Assembly (NCBI GenBank): GCA_015493685.1
Contig: WGCS01000035.1
Location: forward strand, 1-38,407
Length of the DNA: 38,407 nucleotides
Direction: 5' to 3'
From: Bacteroidales bacterium
Lineage (GTDB): Bacteria; Bacteroidota; Bacteroidia; Bacteroidales; UBA1556
Within the stretch, counting starts at the first letter, position 1, and the number at the start of each line of letters is the position of its first letter. Positions 1-6,835 of this stretch are shown here, in pieces. Under the pieces are notes generated by a model, which saw only the letters and a list, made by a program, of their open reading frames with translations, did not search any database and was not told the origin of the DNA. Made by a program: the position numbers and the translations under genes.

Positions 1-91
1 GATACAAATTAATATAAATACAAAACTCTGATTAGATTCTAAAAAAATAAAAAAATTGTCAGGTTTAAGGAAAACAGACTACTAATAAGAC

Positions 92-712
92 ATGAAAGGT
101 AAACAAATCATTTTATTAATTGTATTAACACTTGCCAGCATGAGCATAAAAAGTCAAACCAAACGAACAGCAAAAGAAGCCAAAGGATTGGCAATAGGCA
201 CTATAGCACCAATGTTTAAAGCCATTGATGCCAATCATAATCAATTCAGCCTTAAAAAAGCCTTGGAAAGTGGTCCTGTGGTAATTATATTTTACAGAGG
301 CTTTTGGTGCCCCTATTGCAATAAACATTTAAAAACTTTGCAAGACAGTTTACAACAAATCGAAGCAAATGGGAAAGTAAAAGTCATTGCAATTTCACCG
401 GAGAAACCGGAATATCTGGATAAAATGGCTCATAAAACCGGAGCTGAGTTTACGCTTCTTTATGACGAGGGTTATCATATTGCGACCGCTTATGATGTAA
501 TATTCAGCCCAAGTAAGATGCAACTATTTACTTATAATACTTTTGTTGCTGCTAAATTAAAACAAACTCATAGTGATAATTCTCAGCAGCTTCCCATTCC
601 CGCAACCTACATAATAGGTCAAGATGGTAAAATAAAATGGCGGCAATTCGACCCAAATTATAGAAACAGATCTACGGCAAAAGAAATTATTGAGGTATTA
701 AAAAGCCTTTAA
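92..712 (+). CDS. Exported peroxiredoxin-like (AhpC/TSA, thioredoxin-fold) protein
   Basis: This 206-residue protein starts with a hydrophobic signal peptide (residues 1-21, ending near IKSQ), so it is probably exported to the periplasm. The rest is a thioredoxin-fold redoxin domain of the AhpC/TSA type. It opens with a G-x-x-A-P-x-F segment (about 36-42), then a beta strand leading into YRGFWCPYC (68-76). The CxxC pair at C73/C76 sits where the peroxidatic cysteine of peroxiredoxin-like proteins or the redox pair of thioredoxins lies. A cis-proline-type segment (PIPATYII) and a DGKIKWR strand follow, both typical of the fold. It probably reduces peroxides or thiols, but the true substrate cannot be told. 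The stop lies 9 bases from the stop of the convergent zinc-ribbon gene, and a short inverted repeat (706-712/722-728) spans both stops. A thiol-disulfide oxidoreductase role is the main alternative. Confidence 0.85.
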   Translation: MKGKQIILLIVLTLASMSIKSQTKRTAKEAKGLAIGTIAPMFKAIDANHNQFSLKKALESGPVVIIFYRGFWCPYCNKHLKTLQDSLQQIEANGKVKVIAISPEKPEYLDKMAHKTGAEFTLLYDEGYHIATAYDVIFSPSKMQLFTYNTFVAAKLKQTHSDNSQQLPIPATYIIGQDGKIKWRQFDPNYRNRSTAKEIIEVLKSL

Positions 713-721
713 GCAATTCAT

Positions 722-1138
722 TTAAAGGTCTGCAGCATAATCACTAAATTCTTCGTGAAATTTACGAATGGCATCATTAATATTCTGAAAGGCGACATAA
801 TGTTTAGTACAACCATGACGACTACATAAGCTAACTCTACCTCCACTTTTAATACTAAAAGTAATCATTGGGGCTCCACAAGCCTCACATTTTACATCGG
901 TAGCAAGGGTATGCTTACAATGCGGACAATAAAAGTCAGCAATGGCCCCATAATCAATCTTAATATCACTTTCATAATCAAAACAGCCATAATTTGAGCA
1001 GAAATCCAATTTCCCTCTAACGCCATTATACTCCACATCCAATTCAATGGCCGGTTTAGCATTAAGTAATTTATTTTCATTCATTAATGAGGCCCTACAA
1101 TGGGGACATTTTACTGCAAAAGAGACATGGTTTTCCAT
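722..1138 (-). CDS. Zinc-ribbon protein with five Cys-pair motifs (hypothetical)
   Basis: This is a 138-residue soluble protein of unknown function. It carries ten cysteines in five pairs: C11/C14 (CPHC), C47/C52 (CSNYGC), C71/C74 (CPHC), C84/C87 (CEAC) and C105/C110 (CSRHGC). The order suggests two related treble-clef or zinc-ribbon units, each opening with CPHC and closing with Cx4C where the fourth spacer residue is Gly. They probably bind two structural zinc ions. I chose the ATG at 1138 (MENHVSF) rather than the in-frame ATG 27 bases upstream, because the added residues look like leader sequence and the first Cys pair follows quickly. A possible -7 box (TATCTTTG on the minus strand, 1357-1364) would give a leader of about 210 nt. 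Nucleic-acid or protein binding is possible, but no function can be assigned. Confidence 0.75.
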   Translation of the reverse strand: MENHVSFAVKCPHCRASLMNENKLLNAKPAIELDVEYNGVRGKLDFCSNYGCFDYESDIKIDYGAIADFYCPHCKHTLATDVKCEACGAPMITFSIKSGGRVSLCSRHGCTKHYVAFQNINDAIRKFHEEFSDYAADL

Positions 1139-1746
1139 AGTATTAAGAATTAAATTAAGTACCATAATTATAAATGAGTCTGGTCTAAAATAAGGTCTTC
1201 GTTACCAAATTCTGCGTTGTCAAAAATTTTCAAATTCTCATTAACAATTAGTCAACTCCGGTTAAAAAATTTCTTCCTTCTTTATTTTAACAAAAACCTA
1301 CCTTTTTAAACTGCGCTCATAAATTGAAACACTAAAGATACTTTAGGTTTAGAGAACAAAGATACATAAAATTCCCTATTGTTATTCAATTAACATTAAA
1401 TAATTATAAAAACTAACTATTTTATAAAATCAGTGTCCGATTAAAATAGGAAGATGTAAATTTTTATCAACTAACCTTGCCTCTGTCAGTCTTAGCCTTA
1501 TAATTTGATTGCCGGAAATTTACGTCCTTTAAAAGTGAGGGAAAATAAATTATTGAAATTAACCCAATAGGAAAATGCAACTATACTTAAACCTCTAATA
1601 CCGGTTCAAATAAACTATCAATCCAAACCCAAAAAAGTCCAACCATTATAAGCGCTTACCATTTATCGGGTTGCTTTTGCCTTACAATTGGTTTGAAAAA
1701 ATTTCTATCAAAATTTACTATTCTCAAACGTTTTGGACGCCATTGG
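1139..1746. other. Gene-free stretch with a degenerate repeat copy
   Basis: About 600 bases without a credible gene. It holds a candidate minus-strand -7 box (1357-1364), a small palindrome CTAAAG-ATA-CTTTAG (1332-1346), and the left copy of the repeat described at 1470-1736. The rest is AT-rich with stops in all frames. Confidence 0.6.
1470..1736 (-). repeat. Left, truncated copy of a diverged repeat (ORF fragment plus non-coding part)
   Basis: Two parts match sequence at 3120-3355 in the same orientation. Bases 1648-1736 match the start of the 66-codon ORF at 3007-3207. Read on the minus strand, both share the residues DRNFFK and then IV, but this copy hits a TAA stop after about 25 codons. 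Bases 1470-1610 match 3212-3340, sharing CTCTGTCAG, ATTGCC..AATTTAC, AAATTATTG and ATACTTAAAC at the same spacing. The order differs: here, going along the minus strand, the ORF part comes before the non-coding part, while in the right copy it comes after. The two copies bracket the T9SS gene at 1747-2940. Confidence 0.6.
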
Positions 1747-2940
1747 CTAATTTTTAATAATCATTTTCGTCCCTATGCCCTCTTTCGTTGTTATACGAAT
1801 CAAATAACTACCCGAAGAATAGGCTTTTAGTGATAGTTTAAACTGATTTCCTGAGGTTTTAATTTGATTTAGTAACTTACCTGACACATCAAAAATAGCA
1901 ATCGTTTCCATTTCCTTTGCCTTAAGAATAACCCAATCGTCTGTCGGATTGGGATATAACTGAAAATCAATCGTATTATTTATTTCTTCTATTCCTTCGG
2001 GGTCGAATACCAAGCCAATCAAAGGGACAAAATTAATAAGACGAAGGGTGTCGTTAATAATAGCAACAGCTTCAGCGGGAAAATTATGATAGCAGGATGT
2101 ATCAATTAGCAAAGGTAGATTAGCAGCCATGCCAGAATCAAGACGAATGCCAACCATATAACTACTATCAGGATATAGAAATAAGGAATTATTTCCAAGA
2201 AAACCCTCCGAATTATACCATCCATTGTAATAAATGGAGCTATTAGTATCAATGGGAAAGGGCTGGTCAAAAAGCAAATGTCCATTAATATAAATATTAG
2301 TGGATATAGAAGTACTACTATCAATTCCGGTTAACATTTTTATTTTCATATATACCATCATATGCCCCCACCATTGATTAGAATCTCTGGGGACTTTAAA
2401 CTTGAAACCAAGAAAATCACCGGTGGAAAAACCGGGTAACAACGAATCATCAAAAACAGCATTCTCGTGAGTACTTCTGGAAACTGATCCCCACATATCA
2501 ACCCAAAGAAACATATTCGGTATACTGTCGTGGTTGTCAGCGGGATTTTGATCTACCGAATCAGAATAGAGGTTAAAAACAAGGGGAATACTATAATTCC
2601 AATAGCTGTTGTTGTAATTCTTGAAGCCTGGAATTGTTAACGTATCGGTTTGTTGGGGGGCCAAAGTAATGGTATCGGAAAAAAAAGCATATATCGTTTG
2701 CCTATTAATTGAAGTCTTAAATCGAAGGAAAACCCCCGTAGCGGTATCATTTCCATTATTTTTTACAATGGCTCCACAGTAAAAAGAATCAACTAAATCG
2801 TATAACATTTCGCTGTAACAGCCACCGTCGGGAGTGTTGATATTGATGAGTGGTTTAACTATTTTAACATCGTTATTGTATTGTGCAAAAGACATCAGGC
2901 TCGTTAAAAGCAGGACCATCAGGAGTAAAGTATTTTTCAT
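1747..2940 (-). CDS. Secreted protein with T9SS type A C-terminal sorting domain
   Basis: A 397-residue protein. Residues 1-19 form a typical signal peptide (LLLMVLLLTSLMSFAQ). The last ~75 residues form a type A T9SS sorting domain: FQLYPNPTDDW, then IFDVSGKL, then SSGSYLIRI and the terminal KMIIKN, matching the usual YPNP...DxxGK...G.Y.v.i pattern. The body (about 20-310) is rich in beta strands, Asn, Asp and Tyr. Its first part (25-135, with GAIVKNNGNDTATGVFLRF) looks like a CARDB-type adhesion fold; the centre is not recognised. The protein should be exported by Sec, then carried across the outer membrane by T9SS and either released or anchored, with the sorting domain cleaved. It stands alone between two copies of a repeat. 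No catalytic motif is visible, so an adhesive or structural role is an inference only. Confidence 0.85.
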   Translation of the reverse strand: MKNTLLLMVLLLTSLMSFAQYNNDVKIVKPLININTPDGGCYSEMLYDLVDSFYCGAIVKNNGNDTATGVFLRFKTSINRQTIYAFFSDTITLAPQQTDTLTIPGFKNYNNSYWNYSIPLVFNLYSDSVDQNPADNHDSIPNMFLWVDMWGSVSRSTHENAVFDDSLLPGFSTGDFLGFKFKVPRDSNQWWGHMMVYMKIKMLTGIDSSTSISTNIYINGHLLFDQPFPIDTNSSIYYNGWYNSEGFLGNNSLFLYPDSSYMVGIRLDSGMAANLPLLIDTSCYHNFPAEAVAIINDTLRLINFVPLIGLVFDPEGIEEINNTIDFQLYPNPTDDWVILKAKEMETIAIFDVSGKLLNQIKTSGNQFKLSLKAYSSGSYLIRITTKEGIGTKMIIKN

Positions 2941-3006
2941 AATCGTAGTATTTATTACTTAAAACAGTTGGGCAACTAAATTTCAGAGCATAAATATACG
3001 ACATTT

Positions 3007-3207
3007 CTACCGGGTTTCCACCTCAAATTTATCAAAAAACCAAAAAAGAACTCTCTGACTTACATTTTGAGGAGGAATTTCTTCCAATTCAGCTAAGTAA
3101 TTAAACCAATATCCAAGTCTAAGTGTAATAAGCCGTTTAATGTCTATCGAATTGCTTTGTCCTACAATCCTTTTGAAAAAGTTTCTGTCAAGTTTTACTT
3201 TTTTCAA
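3007..3207 (-). pseudogene. 66-codon ORF without an ATG start, part of a repeat
   Basis: The ORF can start only at TTG (3205-3207); an in-frame stop lies three codons upstream and no ATG precedes it. The peptide is basic at its N-terminus (KKVKLDRNFFKRIVGQ) and rich in aromatic residues at its end (VLFWFFDKF). I do not recognise it. A truncated relative lies at 1648-1736, and several of the differences between the copies fall at third codon positions, which hints that the sequence was once translated. Because it lacks a normal start and sits in a repeat, I treat it as a remnant or a repeat-borne ORF rather than a sure gene. It could still be a small expressed protein. Confidence 0.35.
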
Positions 3208-3211
3208 GGCA

Positions 3212-3355
3212 TCTTACCTCTGTCAGCTATGGTTTGATAAATTGGTTGCCAATAATTTACATCTATTGGAGCCAATGAAAAAGAAATTATTGGCAATTAA
3301 TTATAAAATGGGAAGCTAATAATACTTAAACTTCTACTAGTCATTAATTATATAG
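3212..3355. repeat. Non-coding half of the right repeat copy, with a perfect inverted repeat
   Basis: This segment matches 1470-1610. It contains perfect 13-bp inverted arms TTGCCAATAATTT (3246-3258) and AAATTATTGGCAA (3284-3296) around a 25-base loop. The loop itself holds a smaller palindrome, ATTGG-AG-CCAAT (3265-3276). The arms are poorly kept in the left copy. It lies between the 66-codon ORF and the sucC promoter. Confidence 0.6.
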
Positions 3356-3427
3356 ATTTAAGCATAAATCAAGTTATTTTATCGGAAAACAATGAATAAA
3401 TATAAATAATCATAGCAAAAAATATAC

Positions 3428-3435
3428 TACCTTTG
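3428..3435 (+). promoter_or_regulatory. Candidate Bacteroidetes -7 box for sucC
   Basis: TACCTTTG fits the TAnnTTTG -7 consensus and lies 49 bases before the sucC ATG. No convincing TTTG -33 element is seen at the usual distance. Confidence 0.5.
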
Positions 3436-3484
3436 GGCTTTTAAAATTTTAAACATAAAACATTATTTTTAAAATACAAACCAC

Positions 3485-4675
3485 ATGAATTTACACGAAT
3501 ATCAAAGTAAGAAGATTTTAAAATCTTATGGAGTATCGGTACCAAAAGGGTATTTGGCATATTCTCCTGAGGAAGCTGTAGAAGCAGCAAAAAAACTAAC
3601 CGAAGAAACAGGGCATGAAGTATGGGCGGTAAAAGCGCAGGTACATGCTGGAGGCCGAGGCAAAGGTGGCGGAGTAAAAATTGCAAAAACATTAGATGAC
3701 GTTCGCACATATGCCGACAATATATTAGGGATGCATTTGGTTACCCCTCAAACCAAGGCAGAGGGCAAACTGGTCCGTAAGATTTATATTGAACAAAACA
3801 TCTTTTATGATGGCCCTTCTGAAATGGCAGAATATTATATGAGTGTAATGCTACATCGTGACAGTGGTAAAAACATGATTATGTATTCACCACGTGGCGG
3901 AATGAACATAGAGCAAGTTGCTGCAGAAACTCCTGAATATATCTTTACTGAAATTATTGATCCTAAGGTAGGTCTGCTTCCTTTTCAAGCCCGTAGAGTA
4001 GCTTTTAATTTGGGACTAAGCGGAAAAGCTTTTAAAGAAATGACTAAATTTGTATCTTCACTTTACAAAGCTTATGTTGGCTCCGATTCCTCCTTATTTG
4101 AAATTAACCCTGTAGCCAAAACAAAGGATGACCTAATCTATGCTGCTGATGCAAAAGTTGCCATTGACAACAACGCTTTATATCGCCACAAGGACATTGA
4201 GGAGATGCGTGATTTTGACGAAGAAGACCCAACGGAAGTTGAAGCCGGAAAATACGATTTAAATTATGTGAAACTTGATGGAAATGTTGGCTGTATGGTT
4301 AATGGCGCAGGATTGGCCATGGCAACAATGGATATCATTAAAATGAGTGGTGGAGATCCAGCCAATTTCCTTGATGTAGGAGGAACCGCCAGTGCTGAGC
4401 GTGTAGAACAAGCTTTCCGTATTATATTACAAGATACTAACGTAAAAGCAATATTGGTAAATATTTTTGGCGGCATTGTACGTTGTGACAGAGTTGCCAA
4501 TGGTATTGTACAAGCTTATAAAAATATTGGAGATATCAATGTACCAATTATTGTTCGTTTACAAGGCACTAACGCCGAAGAAGGCAAAGACATTATTGAT
4601 GCTAGCGGATTAAAGGTATTCTCTGCCATAACGCTTGATGATGCTGCTAATATGGTAACTAAGGTGATGGCCTAA
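3485..4675 (+). CDS. sucC: Succinate-CoA ligase (ADP-forming), beta subunit
   Basis: SucC pairs with SucD to interconvert succinyl-CoA and succinate with ADP or GDP phosphorylation, in the TCA cycle or in succinate/propionate metabolism in the cytoplasm. The 396-residue length is normal for the family. The N-terminus (MNLHEYQSKKILKSYGV) starts the ATP-grasp domain. The segment VKAQVHAGGRGKGGGVK (about 49-65) is the nucleotide-binding loop. The C-terminal CoA-ligase domain shows FLDVGGTAS and IFGGIVRCDRVA, the family signature. The start ATG matches the conserved N-terminus exactly. No sucD follows; instead a strong terminator comes 36 bases after the stop, so the alpha subunit must be encoded elsewhere. 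A -7 box lies upstream. Confidence 0.96.
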   Translation: MNLHEYQSKKILKSYGVSVPKGYLAYSPEEAVEAAKKLTEETGHEVWAVKAQVHAGGRGKGGGVKIAKTLDDVRTYADNILGMHLVTPQTKAEGKLVRKIYIEQNIFYDGPSEMAEYYMSVMLHRDSGKNMIMYSPRGGMNIEQVAAETPEYIFTEIIDPKVGLLPFQARRVAFNLGLSGKAFKEMTKFVSSLYKAYVGSDSSLFEINPVAKTKDDLIYAADAKVAIDNNALYRHKDIEEMRDFDEEDPTEVEAGKYDLNYVKLDGNVGCMVNGAGLAMATMDIIKMSGGDPANFLDVGGTASAERVEQAFRIILQDTNVKAILVNIFGGIVRCDRVANGIVQAYKNIGDINVPIIVRLQGTNAEEGKDIIDASGLKVFSAITLDDAANMVTKVMA

Positions 4676-4705
4676 ATGACCTAGAATCATTATAAAATCT
4701 ATTTC

Positions 4706-4741
4706 TAAAAAACTCTTTTCCAATGGAAAAGAGTTTTTTTT
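4706..4741 (+). terminator. Rho-independent terminator of sucC
   Basis: Perfect 11-bp arms AACTCTTTTCC (4711-4721) and GGAAAAGAGTT (4725-4735) with loop AAT are followed by a T run (4734-4741). The A tract on the left may make it work in both directions. Confidence 0.9.
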
Positions 4742-5145
4742 ATTTACAATTACATTCTTTGCCAATGAGAATATGGTTTTATAAAAGCGTATAAATACAA
4801 AATAAAATTACACCCAACTGTGACAAAGAAATTTCACCATTATCACTTTAACATCAATTGGCAAAATTCCTCACCTTTCTAGTTTCTAGTGCTATAGACT
4901 ACAATTTATATGGCAATATATACCTAATATTTTCCTTTAATAAGTACTATTACAGGATAGAATATAGTAAGACTTAAAGTGAATAGCAGCTATTAACTTT
5001 CATGGCATGTCTTAATGACATGCCATGAAAAGTAATTTTTACATTGCTGAGAGTAATAATAATTATAAAACCCCTCCCTTGATAAATAGTTTAATTCTAA
5101 TATTGAACTATCAATCGCAGCAGAATAAGCTTATTAACCCTACAA
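4742..5145. other. Convergent spacer between sucC and aspA
   Basis: About 400 AT-rich bases with no credible ORF. The notable item is the long hairpin at 4998-5030. A weaker 9-bp inverted repeat, TTTGCCAAT (4758-4766) and ATTGGCAAA (4857-4865), has arms about 90 bases apart. Nothing else is recognised. Confidence 0.5.
4998..5030. terminator. Long perfect hairpin, likely aspA terminator or bidirectional barrier
   Basis: Arms TTTCATGGCATGTC (4998-5011) and GACATGCCATGAAA (5017-5030) pair perfectly around the loop TTAAT. It lies about 115 bases downstream of the aspA stop on the minus strand. There is no strong T tract on that strand; the plus strand has a short one after 5035. The family role is uncertain: a terminator, or an RNA-stabilising hairpin. 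Confidence 0.5.
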
Positions 5146-6549
5146 TTATCTGATAAATTTAGGATTAATCAAATTTTGTAATTGGAATAATTCATCCCAT
5201 TTTTCTTGCGAAATTAATTTTCTCTCTTTAACCGCAATTTCATAGATAGATTTGTTTTCATCAAGCGCCTCCTTGGCAATAGAAGAAGATTCTTCATAAC
5301 CCAAAATAGGATTTAACAAAGTAACAATTCCAACACTATGCATCACCATTTCACGCGTATGGTCTGCATTTGCAGTAATACCATCAATGGCTTTAGTTCT
5401 TAAAGTATCGCAAGCTTTTGTAAGATATGAAATAGAGTTGAACAAGCTATAAGAGATAACAGGTTCCATAACATTAAGCTGCAATTGCCCGGCTTCTGCA
5501 GCCATAGTAACAGTCATATCAGCTCCGATAACATAGAATGCAACCTGATTTACAACCTCAGGAATAACAGGGTTAACTTTCCCCGGCATAATAGAAGAAC
5601 CAGGCTGTCTCTGAGGAAGATTTATTTCATTAAGTCCTGCTCTTGGTCCGGAAGAAAGAAGCCTCAGGTCATTGGCTATTTTGGACAATTTAACAGCAGT
5701 ACGCTTCATCACTCCCGACAATTGCACATAAGCTCCTGTATCGGAAGTTGCTTCAATTAAATCCTCAGCAAGAAAAAGTGGGCTACCTGTAATTTTAACT
5801 AGATATTTGGTTACTAGTTCCGGATATTCTTCCGGTGCATTTACACGAGTGCCAATAGCAGTGGCTCCCATATTAATTTCTCGAATTAAATTTTTAGCTC
5901 CATCCACTCGACTCAGCTCTTCGGCTATGGTATTGGCCCAACCAATAAACTCAGCCCCCAAACTCATAGGTACTGCATCTTGTAATTGAGTTCTACCCAT
6001 TTTCAATACATCCTTAAACTCTTCTCCCTTTCTTCTAAAAGAATCGCTCAATGCCTTAAGCGCTTCTTTATAGGTGTCTAATCTTTTCAACAAGGCTATT
6101 CTAAAAGCAGTAGGATAAGCATCGTTGGTCGATTGACTACAGTTAACATGATTATTGGGATGGCAATATTTATATTCTCCCTTTTTATGCCCCAGTTTCT
6201 CTAAAGCAATATTAGCTATTACCTCATTAGCATTCATATTAACCGAAGTCCCTGCCCCACCTTGAATAAGGTCAGTTACAAACTGGTCATGGTATTTGCC
6301 TTCCAATATTTCATCACAAGCAAAACAAATTGCATCGGCAATCTCTCTATCAAAAATACCTAAATCAGCATTAGCCATTGCGGCAGCTTTTTTTACATAA
6401 GCTAAGGCATTAACCATAAAAGGCTCTGTGGACAATTGAATTCCTGTAATATGGAAGTTATCCATTGCTCTATAGGTCTGAATTCCATAGTATTTATCAT
6501 TGGGAATCTCTAATTCACCAACAAAATCGTGTTCTTTTCGTGTTGCCAT
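5146..6549 (-). CDS. aspA: Aspartate ammonia-lyase (aspartase)
   Basis: Aspartase splits L-aspartate into fumarate and ammonia and supplies fumarate to anaerobic respiration or C4 metabolism. The 467-residue protein is full length for the class II fumarase/aspartase superfamily. Motifs in order: GGAGTSVNMNANEV (about 97-110), HPNNHVNCSQSTNDAYPT (about 129-146), RTQLQDAVPMSLG (about 187-199) and the superfamily signature GSSIMPGKVNPVIPEVVNQ (317-335), whose Ser-Ser loop holds the catalytic serine. TQLQDAVPM and the PEV after KVNP favour aspartase over fumarase. The Gly after MP occurs in fumarases and in some Gram-positive aspartases. A -7 box lies upstream at 6635-6642. Neither an asparaginase nor a dicarboxylate transporter gene adjoins it. 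Confidence 0.92.
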   Translation of the reverse strand: MATRKEHDFVGELEIPNDKYYGIQTYRAMDNFHITGIQLSTEPFMVNALAYVKKAAAMANADLGIFDREIADAICFACDEILEGKYHDQFVTDLIQGGAGTSVNMNANEVIANIALEKLGHKKGEYKYCHPNNHVNCSQSTNDAYPTAFRIALLKRLDTYKEALKALSDSFRRKGEEFKDVLKMGRTQLQDAVPMSLGAEFIGWANTIAEELSRVDGAKNLIREINMGATAIGTRVNAPEEYPELVTKYLVKITGSPLFLAEDLIEATSDTGAYVQLSGVMKRTAVKLSKIANDLRLLSSGPRAGLNEINLPQRQPGSSIMPGKVNPVIPEVVNQVAFYVIGADMTVTMAAEAGQLQLNVMEPVISYSLFNSISYLTKACDTLRTKAIDGITANADHTREMVMHSVGIVTLLNPILGYEESSSIAKEALDENKSIYEIAVKERKLISQEKWDELFQLQNLINPKFIR

Positions 6550-6634
6550 TGTCTATTAATTTTATAATAAGTACCTAATTAAGTTACCCTAAAAGTATCT
6601 CTATTCAATCTGTAAATAACGATTTACAATGGCA

Positions 6635-6642
6635 CAAAAGTA
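6635..6642 (-). promoter_or_regulatory. Candidate -7 box for aspA
   Basis: The minus strand reads TACTTTTG, a full TAnnTTTG match, 85 bases upstream of the aspA start. Confidence 0.5.
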
Positions 6643-6822
6643 AATAAATTAGTGAAGGTAACAGTTCTACTAACAACCTAAAAACATGAAAAATATATGA
6701 TATTTAACAAAAGTATAGAAACGGAATTGTTCAAAATAAGGATAGATTAACAACTTGTATGAATTAAATTTAAGTTGTTGAAAAGTTAGACATAAGAAAC
6801 CGGCATCATAATAACAAAGGCT

Positions 6823-6830
6823 TACTTTTG
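6823..6830 (+). promoter_or_regulatory. Candidate -7 box directly abutting the PgpH-type start codon
   Basis: TACTTTTG ends 5 bases before the ATG at 6836. With usual Bacteroidetes spacing, transcription would begin at or next to the start codon, giving a leaderless or nearly leaderless mRNA. Confidence 0.5.
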
Positions 6831-6835
6831 TAATT

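Noticed and set aside
706-728. Inverted repeat CCTTTAA/TTAAAGG across two stop codons
   Set aside because: Arms are 7 bp and no T tract follows, so I did not call a terminator.
4758-4865. 9-bp inverted repeat TTTGCCAAT/ATTGGCAAA with a long gap
   Set aside because: Short arms almost 100 bases apart in AT-rich DNA can occur by chance.
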